A model generated the notes under the pieces. That model searched no databases. It was given only the letters and a program-made list of their open reading frames with translations, and was not told the origin of the DNA. This document shows positions 9,936 through 18,842 of a stretch of 64,000 bases of DNA, in pieces (position 1 is the stretch's first letter; each line of letters begins with the position of its first letter). The position numbers and the translations under genes were made by a program. The DNA is from Pelagibacteraceae bacterium (GTDB lineage: Bacteria > Pseudomonadota > Alphaproteobacteria > HIMB59), in the NCBI GenBank assembly GCA_019651435.1, contig BOYI01000001.1, forward strand, positions 434,001 to 498,000, given 5' to 3'.

Positions 9936-10701
9936 CTTTATTTGAAATTCTTTTAGTAATTTTGAAGTATAATCTATATGGTAATATCCTACCAAATTTC
10001 ATCAGAATATTAAAAGGAAAAGGGAAGGATATCTCAAATCCTTTTTGATAAATTTTTGAAAATATTATTTTTGCTGCTTTTTCAGCGGACATAAGAAAGG
10101 GCATTTTAAACTGATTGATACTAGTAGCTGGTGTTTCTACAAAACCAGGATTAATAAGCTTGATATTAACCTTCGGCAAGTCGATTTTGAGCGCTTCAGC
10201 TAAATTTATTAATGCTGATTTAGATGGCCCATAGAGAATTGATCTTGGTAGACCTCTATAGCCAGCTACAGAGGAAATTATAGCTATAGTATGAGAGTGA
10301 GTTAGCTCAAAAAAGGATTTTATTTTTTCGATGATAAGATAAATGCTTAAAACATTAACATTAAAAGTCTCTTGAGCATTGATAAATTTAAAATTTTGGA
10401 AGTTCTCAGGGATATATATGCCAGCATTTAATATAAATGTATTGATATTTTTAAATTTTGAAAAAATTTCTTCAAAAATTTTGTTAGTATTCTGAAAATT
10501 ATTTAAATCTATTTGATAAAAATAAAAGCTATCAGGAAAATCGATAAAAAATTTTTTGATTTTATTCTTATCTCTTCCTAAGCCGATGACAATCCAATTA
10601 TTTTTCAAATAAATTTCTGATAAAGCATAACCTATACCACTGGTAGCCCCTGTAATTATAATAATCTTATTTTGTGTATTGTTGGATAAAATTTCTTGCA
10701 T
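9925..10701 (-). CDS. Short-chain dehydrogenase/reductase
   Basis: 258-residue classical SDR. The nucleotide-binding motif is 'IIIITGATSGIGYAL', the 'LNAGIY' strand corresponds to NNAG, and the catalytic set is 'AIISSVAGYRG' (Ser) and 'YGPSKSAL' (Tyr-x3-Lys). Substrate is unknown. The C-terminal 'PYRLYFKITKRISNK' segment is basic and may be peripheral to the membrane. It overlaps the photolyase-like gene upstream by about 35 bases and purE downstream by 11, so it sits inside a tight minus-strand run. Confidence 0.8.
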   Translation of the reverse strand: MQEILSNNTQNKIIIITGATSGIGYALSEIYLKNNWIVIGLGRDKNKIKKFFIDFPDSFYFYQIDLNNFQNTNKIFEEIFSKFKNINTFILNAGIYIPENFQNFKFINAQETFNVNVLSIYLIIEKIKSFFELTHSHTIAIISSVAGYRGLPRSILYGPSKSALINLAEALKIDLPKVNIKLINPGFVETPATSINQFKMPFLMSAEKAAKIIFSKIYQKGFEISFPFPFNILMKFGRILPYRLYFKITKRISNKDEK

Positions 10702-12145
10702 TTTTAAGGTGACTATCCAATTTGCTTTTTTCCATTTTTATAACAGAATGATACATCATTGAAAGTCTATGGTTTGTTTTAAAATAATCTTTATGCCTAT
10801 AAATGAAACTCCAATATAAACCATCAACTATACTAGACCATTCACCTTTTTTATAGTTGCTCATTTTTAACAAGTAATTAGATCCACAAAGATATGGTTT
10901 CGTTGCAAAAATGCCTCCATCACTAAATAGACCCATACCAAATACATTTGGAGTCATAACCCAATCTGAAGAGTCTATGAAGGTTTCCATAAACCATTTA
11001 TATACTTCGTTAGGAGCTATACCTGATAAATTCATTAAATTTGATAAAACCATCAACCTTGGTATGTGATGAACATAGCCATTTTTTTTTAAATTATTAA
11101 TTGTATCATCCAAAATTGGGATATTTGTGCTCCCTTCATACCAATGTTTGGTAAGTTTTTTCTTATGATTAAAGAAATTATTTTTATGAAATTGATCATA
11201 ATTTTTTAGATTCATGTATCTTATAAATTCTCTCCAACCAATAACCTGTCTTGTGAAACCTCCAAATTATTTAGACCCGGATCTTTATAGTCAATATCTT
11301 TAATCTCATTGACTATATCTTCAGGGGTAATCAGCCCCATATTTAAGGGAGCGCTTAGTAGGCTATGGTTTATAAATTCATCATCAGTACTAATAAAATC
11401 TTCATAATCACCAAAGTGGATAATTTTTCTGAATAAAAAAGTTAAACTTTTTCGTGTATCTTTTTGATTGAAAGGAAAAATAATATTTTCATTAATTTCT
11501 CCAAAATGAGATTGAAAATAAGTATCAATTAATTTTTTGATATCTTTATAAAATGGTGATTTGAAAGTAGGCTGATTATATTTTAAATAGTCTTTCGGCA
11601 GTCTTTTCCTATTTTCGCCATCAAAACTCCATTTTCCTCCCAGAGGATTTCCATTTTCTATAAGTATATCTAACTTTTTCCTGATGCTGCTGTAAAAACT
11701 AGCAAGTTGAACTTTTTATTTTGATAAACTTATAATCGTTTTCTTGAAGTAAAAACATAGGTGATTTAATGAACTCATATTTAACTTTCTGTTTGTTACA
11801 ATACTTTTCAAATTTATTTCGAAATAATTGATCTTCTATTTCAAAAAGATTAATTTTTTCAATATTATTTTTTTTTAAAAAAAAATTTAATCCCTCAAAG
11901 TAATCTTTGTACTCTTTAATATTTTTTTCTAAATCAATATAAGTAATGTTGAAATTATTTTTTTTAAGATATTCATGATACTCTCTCATACATCCTAAAA
12001 AATAATAAATTTTTTGTTTGTGATGTTTAAAATATGTGCACAAGCCCATATCTTCTTGCATAAAGAAAATAGAATTCTTTTTAAATGAAGATAAATATTT
12101 CTTATCGAATAATTGATTGCCGAGAATTAAAAAAGCTTCTTTCAA
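10667..12145 (-). CDS. Photolyase/cryptochrome-like protein (DPRP family), Fe-S cysteines absent, frameshifted
   Basis: Belongs to the group of deoxyribodipyrimidine photolyase-related proteins and Fe-S bacterial cryptochromes. The N-terminal Rossmann part reads 'AFLILGNQLF'. The FAD domain has 'QVIGWREFIRY', 'NGYVHHIPRLMVLSN' and 'SDWVMTPNVFGMGLFSDGG'. Frameshifts are near 11700 and near 11235; joined length is about 490 residues. In Fe-S members the segment after 'KPY' carries Cys-x2-Cys and a later Cys-Pro-Phe. Here it reads 'YKKGEWSSIVDGLYWSF' with none of these cysteines, inside an uninterrupted frame. DNA repair or light sensing is inferred from the family. Confidence 0.8.
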
Positions 12146-12151
12146 AGAAAA

Positions 12152-12856
12152 TTATTTTGTAATGAGTGTTGACCTACCACCATCAACATTAAAATTTTGT
12201 CCTGTAATCCATGAAGATTGGTTTGAAATCAAAAAGACTGCTAATTCCGCTATATCATTTCCATTTCCCAATCGTGACATTGGATGAAGTTTACCCAAAC
12301 CGTCAGCTACTTTTTCATTAGATGTAATGAAATTCGACATTTTGGAATATGACAAGCTTGGTGAAATTGTATTAAATCTAATTTTTGGAGCAAAATCTGC
12401 AGCTAAAGATACACTTAATCCTTTTAAAGCGCTTTTTGCTGAAGATATAGCAGTATGGTTTTTGAAACCTCTGGAAGCGGCTATGGAAGAAAAGAATACA
12501 ACAGAAGAATTATCAGAAAATTTATCAATGCTATTATGTAAAAAATTAGCAACATTGAAAAAATTACTATTCATGACATCCATAAATTCTTTAGTCGAAG
12601 TTTGTTTGAAAGGTTTTAAGACTATAGATCCTAGGGCAAAAATAATACCCGATATTTCGTAATCAATTGAATTAATAAATTTTTGAGTATTTTCATAGTC
12701 ATTAATATCTAGAGTAAATGAGGTTATGTTAGTGGAGTTTTCGATATCTCCTTCTTTACTTCTTGAAATTAGAACAAGTTCATTTTTATCTTTTAACTTT
12801 TGTACACAAGATTTACCAACAGCACCGTTAGCTCCAATAATAAGTATTTTACCCAT
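12152..12856 (-). CDS. SDR family protein lacking the catalytic tyrosine
   Basis: 234 residues. The Rossmann motif is 'ILIIGANGAVGKS' and the C-terminal 'WITGQNFNVDGGRSTL' is typical of FabG-like SDRs. The active-site region reads 'VVFFSSIAASRGFKNHTAIS' followed by 'SAKSAL': the Ser and Lys are present, but the residue four before the Lys, normally Tyr, is Ile. I recall SDRs with 'HxxIxxAKGA' in this position as a recognisable subgroup, so it may be a family trait. It ends 6 bases before the photolyase-like gene and starts 26 bases after ctaA. Substrate unknown. Confidence 0.75.
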   Translation of the reverse strand: MGKILIIGANGAVGKSCVQKLKDKNELVLISRSKEGDIENSTNITSFTLDINDYENTQKFINSIDYEISGIIFALGSIVLKPFKQTSTKEFMDVMNSNFFNVANFLHNSIDKFSDNSSVVFFSSIAASRGFKNHTAISSAKSALKGLSVSLAADFAPKIRFNTISPSLSYSKMSNFITSNEKVADGLGKLHPMSRLGNGNDIAELAVFLISNQSSWITGQNFNVDGGRSTLITK

Positions 12857-12882
12857 AAATACTTATACTTTTTTTATTTATT

Positions 12883-13908
12883 TTAGATTTTTCTACGATT
12901 TAAAAGAAGAAAGTAGCTAAAAGTAAGAGCAAACAATAGTGAGCCCACTATTTGATGAATAGACCCAAGAGAAATTTGAACATTGCTGAGAACTACATAA
13001 ATACCAATAACAACTTGTATGATCACTAATGAAATAATTGAAATAAAATGAATTTTTTGAACAACATATTTAATTTTTTTGAAGTGTAAAATTGAGATAA
13101 TTAAAATTATAGCAATACAAAGATAAGCCAGACTTCTATGAAAAAAATGAATAAATATACTATTATCAAAAACGCCCATAAATTTTTCTTCTGTAAAAAA
13201 TAGACCTTCAGGAAAAAATGTTTCACCCATTTTAGGCCAAGTATTGTAAGACTGACCTGCATCTAATCCAGCCATAAAAGCGCCATAGGTTACAGTTATA
13301 AAAATCGAACATGAGAAAATTAAAAATAGTAACGAATGAGAACTGCTTATTTTCTCATACCCTTGCAATGTTAATCTTTTTAAAAATAAAAATGCTATAA
13401 ATGATAAAATTATTTGAGCAATTAACAAATGAACTGCTAACCGAAAATGACTGACATATGGATTTAAATCTAATCCACTTTTAACCATCCACCAACCAAT
13501 CAAACCTTGAGTGCCACCTAAAAAAAGAAGAAATGTATAAAAATATAAATCTTTTTTTGAAAAACATTTTTTTAGGAAAAAAAAGATAAAAGGGCCAAGA
13601 AAAAGGATTCCAATAAATCTCCCAAGAACGCGGTGTCCATATTCCCACCAAAAAATAAATTTAAATTCCTTTAAAGTCATACCAAAATTTTTAATTTTGT
13701 ATTCAGGAAATAGTTGATATTGGCTGAACAAAAAATCCCAATCAGCTTCTGAGAGTGGGGGGACTATTCCCATAATTGGATCCCAATCCACCATCGAAAG
13801 CCCAGAACCGGTAAGCCTTGTAAGGCCACCCACCGCGATCATTATCAGAATAATTGTGGCTAATGAAAGTAACCAAATGTTGATATATTTTGAATAGGAA
13901 TTGTTCAT
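12883..13908 (-). CDS. ctaA: Heme A synthase (COX15/CtaA)
   Basis: 341-residue membrane protein with about eight transmembrane helices; oxidises the C8 methyl of heme O to make heme A for aa3-type cytochrome oxidase. Family motifs include 'VGGLTRLTGSGLSMVDWDPI', 'WWEYGHRVLGRFIGI', 'LNPYVSHFRLAVHL', 'FIHFFHRSLAYL' and 'LGSIHQIVGSL', carrying the conserved heme-ligating His pairs. Length matches alphaproteobacterial type II CtaA. First gene of the minus-strand run continuing to purK; implies aerobic respiration. Confidence 0.95.
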   Translation of the reverse strand: MNNSYSKYINIWLLSLATIILIMIAVGGLTRLTGSGLSMVDWDPIMGIVPPLSEADWDFLFSQYQLFPEYKIKNFGMTLKEFKFIFWWEYGHRVLGRFIGILFLGPFIFFFLKKCFSKKDLYFYTFLLFLGGTQGLIGWWMVKSGLDLNPYVSHFRLAVHLLIAQIILSFIAFLFLKRLTLQGYEKISSSHSLLFLIFSCSIFITVTYGAFMAGLDAGQSYNTWPKMGETFFPEGLFFTEEKFMGVFDNSIFIHFFHRSLAYLCIAIILIISILHFKKIKYVVQKIHFISIISLVIIQVVIGIYVVLSNVQISLGSIHQIVGSLLFALTFSYFLLLNRRKI

Positions 13909-14013
13909 TTAATCTAAATTTATAATCTTTAAGAATATTATTTATAATGTGATTTAGGTCGCACAGAAGTTATTGCAGAAAGATAAAATTGATATAATTT
14001 ACAGAAATTCAAA
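13909..14013. promoter_or_regulatory. Divergent promoter region between ctaA and the ferredoxin gene
   Basis: 105 bases with no gene. On the plus strand a perfect TATAAT box lies at 13993-13998, about 15 bases before the ferredoxin ATG. The closest -35-like element (TTGCAG, 13973-13978) is only 14 bases upstream, which is short. A TATAAT at that position would give a leader of under 10 bases. No clear Shine-Dalgarno precedes the ATG at 14014. The ctaA promoter must lie in the same interval on the other strand but is not recognisable with confidence. Confidence 0.4.
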
Positions 14014-14332
14014 ATGACTTATTTTATTAACGTTACAGACCATGATGGCAAAATTCATCAACTTGAAGCTACCGTTGGTTTTTCTTTGATGGAAATTATT
14101 CGTGATGCAGGGCTAGATGTTGAGGCTATTTGCGGTGGTTGTTGTGCTTGCGCTACTTGTCATTGTTATATCCAAGAAGATTGGATCTCAAAAATACAAT
14201 ACCGCAGATGACGATGAAGAATCCATGCTAGATCAAGCTTTTGATGTTCAAAAAAATTCGAGATTATCTTGTCAAATTCCATTTACTGAGGAACTTAATG
14301 GTATTAATGTGACTTTAGCACCTAAATTTTGA
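14014..14332 (+). CDS. [2Fe-2S] ferredoxin, adrenodoxin type (one frameshift)
   Basis: Small electron carrier of the ISC-type ferredoxin family, about 106 residues once joined. The cluster ligands fit C-x5-C-x2-C in 'CGGCCACATCHCYI' and a fourth Cys in 'NSRLSCQIPF'. A one-base shift near 14180-14205 separates the two halves; downstream of it the sequence 'DDEESMLDQAFDVQKNSRLS' is typical. Two additional cysteines flank the normal ligands (Ser and Val are common there). Its TGA overlaps the TTG start of lysK. Probable role: electrons for Fe-S or heme A synthesis. Confidence 0.88.
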
Positions 14333-15872
14333 CAGATTACAGCCAATATAAATCATGGCCTTTTGTTGAGGCCAAAAAAATCCTCAAGCGATTAGAGAAT
14401 GGACAGTCAAAGAAGAAAATAATTTTTGAAACTGGATATGGCCCATCAGGACTTCCTCACATAGGAACGTTCGGAGAAGTATTAAGAACAAATATGGTTC
14501 GTTTTTGCTTTGAAAAGTTAACTGGTTTAGAAACTGATCTTATTGCATTTTCTGATGATATGGATGGTTTTAGAAAAGTTCCTGATAATGTTCCTAAAAA
14601 AGAACAGCTATCAAAATATTTAGATTATCCCTTAACTACAGTTCCTGACCCCTTCAACATATGCAATAGTTTTGGAGAACATAATAATGCTAAATTAGTT
14701 GAGTTTTTAAATAGGTTTAACCTTCCTTTCACCTTTCAGAGCTCCACTCAGGCTTATAAGTCAGGTGTATTTAATGAAACAATTAAAAAAATTCTCTTGA
14801 ATTATGAAAAAATTTTAAATGTAGTGCTACCGACTCTGGGAGAAGATCGTAGAAAAACATATAGCCCATTTTTTCCCATTGATGAAAATACTGGTAAAAT
14901 TTTACAAGTTCCTGTTAATGAAATTAATACTGACGACTTTACTATCTCGTTTACACATGAAGGAAAAAATTATGTAAAGTCAGTTCTTGATGGCCAATGT
15001 AAACTTCAATGGAAGGTTGATTGGGCAATGCGCTGGGCAGCTTTTGGTGTTGACTATGAAATGTGTGGAAAAGATTTAACTGAAAGCTACGTATTATCTT
15101 CAAAAATATGTCGAATAATTGGTTCAAAACCACCAGAGAATTTAATTTATGAGTTATTTCTTGATGAGAATGCTGAAAAATAAGCAAATCTAAAGGGAAT
15201 GGCATAAGTATTGATGACTGGCTGAAATATTCAATTGAAGAGAGTCTATCTATGTTTATGTATCAAAGACCAACTACAGCAAAAAAATTATATTTTGACG
15301 TCATTCCAAAAAATACAGATGAATATTTAAGTCATTTAAATAAATGGCAAGATGAAGAATTGCCCGATAATCCTACTTGGCATATTCATAAAAATAATAA
15401 TCCTGGATACCAATCAAAAATCAATTATAGCTTAATTCTTAATTTAATTTCAGTTTGTAAATCAAATGATCCAAATGTAATTATGGGCCTCATTAAAAAC
15501 TATCAGACAACATTTAGCTCTATTGAATTAGACTATATTAATAGAATGATCTCTTGTGGAATTAATTATTTTAATGATTTTATTCAACCTAAATTAAAAT
15601 TTAAAATTCCAAACTCAAAAGAATTATCTATACTGCAAAATGTGGTTTCAGAAATTAACAAAATTGATGATTCTGCTGAGGCAGATGTTTATCAATCAGC
15701 TATCTTTAGTGTTGGTAAGAATTCAGAATTTAAAGATGATATAAAGAGTTTCTTCAAACTTATTTATGAAGTAGTTTTTGGACAAGAAAATGGCCCTAGA
15801 CTCGGATCTTTTATTAAAATTTATACCAAAGATAAAACTGTAGAGCTCTTTAATTCAAAGCTTAATGTATAG
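14329..15872 (+). CDS. lysK: Lysyl-tRNA synthetase, class I (one frameshift)
   Basis: Class I LysRS, the archaeal-type enzyme also found in many alphaproteobacteria. The HIGH-like motif is 'GYGPSGLPHIGTFGE' and the KMSKS-like motif is 'KISKSKGNG', split by a frameshift near 15178-15185. Further family segments are 'DMDGFRKVP', 'WKVDWAMRW' and the helical C-terminal anticodon-binding domain. Joined length is about 514 residues. The start is TTG at 14329, overlapping the ferredoxin stop; the frame gives 'MTDYSQYKSWPFVEA'. It overlaps pyrD by 8 bases at its 3' end. Confidence 0.93.
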
Positions 15873-16908
15873 CTTAGCTCATCGGATATTAAAAAATTTA
15901 AACCCAGAAACAGCTCATAACTTATCAATTCAAGGTCTAAAACTTGGCCTTTATCCAAAAGTTAATTTTAAAAATACTAATGTATTAGAACAAACAATAT
16001 GGGGTAGGAGATTTCAAACACCAATTGGTTTGTCTGCAGGTTTTGATAAGAATGCTGAAGTAATAAAACCTATTTTGAATATGGGTTTCAGTTTTACTGA
16101 ATTAGGCACTGTTACTCCATTACCTCAAAAAGGGAACCCTAAACCAAGAATTTTCCGCTTTCCTCAACACCAAGCTTTAGTTAACTCTCTTGGTTTCAAT
16201 AATAAAGGATTAGATAATTTTGAAAGAAATATAGTTAACACAAACAATTCTGAAAATTTCCAAGATAAAATTATTGGAATTAACATTGGTAATAATAAAG
16301 AAACCAAGGAAATCATACATGATTTGGAAAAACTCTTTGATCGTCTTTATAGACTTGGTGATTATATTGTCATTAATCTATCATCCCCGAATACACCAGG
16401 ATTGAGAGATAACCTAAAATCTCAATCTTTTGAGAAAATTGTAAATCACCTGCAAAGGCTAAGAGAAAAAAATAATTCTAAAATTCCTATCTTATTCAAG
16501 ATTTCGCCAGACATATCAGAGCAAGAAAAGAAGGACATAGCTTTGATCTCTTTGGCCAATGATGTTGATGGATTAATTTTAACTAATACTTCAATAGATA
16601 AATCCACACTAGGTACTGAAATGAATGGTGGAATTAGTGGGAGACCACTTTTTTTTAAATCTAATAAAATAATTAGGGATTTTTATACTTTAACTTCAGG
16701 TAAGATAAGAATTATAGGTGTTGGAGGAGTATTCACAGCTAATGACATTTTAACAAAAATGAAATTGGGGGCTTCTTTGGTTCAACTTTATTCAAGCTTT
16801 ACCTATCAAGGACCTTATCATGTCAAAAAGATCACCTTAGATTTGATAGCCTTAATTCAACAAGAAGGATATCGAAATATATCTGAAGTAATAGGTCAAC
16901 ATTCTTGA
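15865..16908 (+). CDS. pyrD: Dihydroorotate dehydrogenase (quinone), class 2
   Basis: 347 residues; FMN enzyme that oxidises dihydroorotate and passes electrons to ubiquinone at the inner membrane. The N-terminal amphipathic helices 'YSLAHRILKNLNPETAHNLS' are the class 2 membrane-association region. Then come 'PIGLSAGFDKNAEVI', 'GTVTPLPQKGNPKPRIFR', 'VINLSSPNTPGLR' with the catalytic Ser, and 'IIGVGGVFTANDI' plus 'LVQLYSSFTYQGP' for FMN phosphate binding. Uninterrupted. Overlaps both neighbours, so part of the plus-strand operon from the ferredoxin onward. Confidence 0.96.
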   Translation: MYSLAHRILKNLNPETAHNLSIQGLKLGLYPKVNFKNTNVLEQTIWGRRFQTPIGLSAGFDKNAEVIKPILNMGFSFTELGTVTPLPQKGNPKPRIFRFPQHQALVNSLGFNNKGLDNFERNIVNTNNSENFQDKIIGINIGNNKETKEIIHDLEKLFDRLYRLGDYIVINLSSPNTPGLRDNLKSQSFEKIVNHLQRLREKNNSKIPILFKISPDISEQEKKDIALISLANDVDGLILTNTSIDKSTLGTEMNGGISGRPLFFKSNKIIRDFYTLTSGKIRIIGVGGVFTANDILTKMKLGASLVQLYSSFTYQGPYHVKKITLDLIALIQQEGYRNISEVIGQHS

Positions 16909-17727
16909 AAAATATATCTTCGTTTAAGGATTTAGTAGATAAATATGATTACTTTTTATTTGATCAATGGGGCGTATTACACAATGGTCAAAAAAAATTT
17001 GGAAAAGCTGAAGAGTGCTTAAAGCTTTTAAAAGAGAGAAACAAAGAAAGTAGTGCTAATTTCTAATAGCTCATTACCATCAAAGTTTTCAATTTCTAAT
17101 TTGAAAAGAATTGGTATTTCAGAGAGCTTATATTCTTATTGTATAACCAGCGGTCAAATAGCTTTAGATAATTTAAAAAAAGATATATATAAAAAATATG
17201 GAAATAAATGTTTTCCTATTCGCCTTCCTAGAGAAAAGATTAAATACTTTAATCTAGATATTGAAAAAAATGCTTCCAAAGCAAATTTTGGAATGATAGC
17301 AGATATAGATAAAGGACTCTCAATACTTGACTTTGCAAATCTCTTAGACAATTTAATGAAAAATAACCTTCCTTTATTGTGTTCTAACCCTGACTATTTA
17401 GTTGATGATGGCAACAAATTATCAATGTGTGGAGGAACAATTGCACAGTTATATGAAGATATGGGAGGAAAAGTTTTCAGATATGGTAAACCCTATGAGC
17501 CAATTTATTCAAATATTGAAAAGAAAATGAATATTAAAAATAGGAAAAAAGTCTTAGTTATCGGAGATTCTTTGTGGCATGATATTTGTGGCGGTCTAAA
17601 AATGGGCTATGACAGATTGTGGATTAAAAAGGGTATCCATAGGGCGCAATTAAAAATTAGTGTTGAAATCAATCCGCTATTGGACAAATATCCTCCAACT
17701 TTTGCCCAAAATGAATTAAAACTTTAA
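16905..17727 (+). CDS. HAD-superfamily class IIA hydrolase (TIGR01459-like), one frameshift
   Basis: Haloacid-dehalogenase phosphatase related to NagD. Motif I is 'YFLFDQWGVLHNG' (catalytic Asp, with Gln in place of the usual second Asp, as in the alphaproteobacterial TIGR01459 group). Motif II is 'LISNSS' and motif III/IV 'VLVIGDSLWHDICGGLKMGY'. A one-base shift near 17045-17055, just before motif II, separates the parts. Joined length about 274. The start is a TTG at 16905 overlapping the pyrD stop. The substrate is unknown; sugar or nucleotide phosphates are typical for relatives. Confidence 0.8.
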
Positions 17728-17740
17728 TTAATAACTAGTA

Positions 17741-17769
17741 TTGTAAAAAAGGAACTTTTGTATTATAAA
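17741..17769 (+). promoter_or_regulatory. Candidate promoter for rpmB
   Basis: TTGTAA (17741-17746) and TATAAA (17764-17769) are spaced by 17 bases in the 50-base gap before rpmB. An overlapping TATTAT at 17761-17766 could serve instead. Either places the transcription start within a few bases of the ATG at 17778, implying a nearly leaderless message. No Shine-Dalgarno is present next to the start. Pattern recognition only. Confidence 0.4.
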
Positions 17770-17777
17770 CTCTCTTC

Positions 17778-18071
17778 ATGTCTAGAGCTTGTGAAATAAC
17801 AGGAAAAAAGCACCAAACTGGTCACAATGTTAGCCATTCTAATATTAAAACCAAGAGGCGCTTTATGGTCAATCTTAATAACGTTACCCTTTTTAGTGAG
17901 TCACTCAAAAGAAAATTTCGTTTCAGAATAGCGTCTTCCACACTTAGAACTATTGATAAGCATGGCGGTCTTGATCAATATTTAAATAAAACTAGTTCCA
18001 GATTACTTACTGATAAGGCTCTAAAATTGAAGAAACAAATTGAGAAAAACGTTAGCCAAAAAGCTAACTAA
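17778..18071 (+). CDS. rpmB: 50S ribosomal protein L28
   Basis: 97 residues. 'SRACEITGKKHQTGHNVSHS' and 'NIKTKRRFMVNLNNV' match bacterial L28 and its long alphaproteobacterial form, followed by 'RIASSTLRTIDKHGGLDQYL'. Basic, rRNA-binding large-subunit protein. Its TAA is directly followed by the ATG of the transporter gene. The promoter candidate immediately upstream fits separate high expression. Confidence 0.97.
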   Translation: MSRACEITGKKHQTGHNVSHSNIKTKRRFMVNLNNVTLFSESLKRKFRFRIASSTLRTIDKHGGLDQYLNKTSSRLLTDKALKLKKQIEKNVSQKAN

Positions 18072-18842
18072 ATGCTTCAAGATTTTTTTTTAAATTTATC
18101 CTCTTCTTTAAATTCTTTACCCGTAATAACAATTTGGCTATTTCAAATAATTTTTTGTTATTTATCTATTTTATTATCATTAAAGTTTTTTGGTAAAACA
18201 GGTATCTATGTCTATGTCTCAATTGCAATTATCCTTGCGAATATTCAAGTTCTAAAAGTAGTCGAGTTTCCATTTTTTCCTGAGCCCATGGCTTTAGGTA
18301 CAATATTATTTATCTCAATTTTCTTATGCACGGATATTCTTAATGAATATTATGATAAAAAATCTGCAACCAAATGTATTTATTTGGGAATAAGTGCTTA
18401 TCTATTCTCTACTATTATAATGTTCTTAACTATCTCTTTTAATCCTATCGACCCAAGTATACATCAAAATTGGGGATGGAGTTATGAGATGCATCAATCT
18501 ATTACAACAATTTTTCTTCCTCAGTTCCCAATTATTGCTGCCAGTATCTGTGCTTTTTTTCTTAGTCAAAAATTAGATATTTTTATTTTTTCTTATTTGA
18601 AAAATAAGGACAATAGTAAACTCTGGCTCAGAAATAATGTATCGACCATCATTTCGCAATTTATTGATAATCTTATTTTTAGCATTCTTGCATTTAATCT
18701 ACTTTCATCAAATCCTGTACCATTATTTGATTTAATCGTTTCTTATGGAATTGGTATCTATTTAATTAGAATAATATTAAGTTTATTTGATACGATTTTT
18801 ATATATTTAGCGAAAAACTTCCTACCAAAAAATATTGACTAG
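18072..18842 (+). CDS. YhhQ/VUT-family queuosine precursor transporter
   Basis: 256 residues with about seven hydrophobic helices. Family features are 'EFPFFPEPMALGTILF' and 'FLCTDILNEYYDKKSATKCI' (the D-x-L-N-E motif typical of the family), with 'ISQFIDNLIF' near the end. E. coli YhhQ imports preQ0 and preQ1; relatives in other bacteria take up queuine or q. It overlaps tgt by 8 bases, so transport and insertion of the base are translationally coupled. Start is the ATG right after rpmB. Confidence 0.88.
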   Translation: MLQDFFLNLSSSLNSLPVITIWLFQIIFCYLSILLSLKFFGKTGIYVYVSIAIILANIQVLKVVEFPFFPEPMALGTILFISIFLCTDILNEYYDKKSATKCIYLGISAYLFSTIIMFLTISFNPIDPSIHQNWGWSYEMHQSITTIFLPQFPIIAASICAFFLSQKLDIFIFSYLKNKDNSKLWLRNNVSTIISQFIDNLIFSILAFNLLSSNPVPLFDLIVSYGIGIYLIRIILSLFDTIFIYLAKNFLPKNID

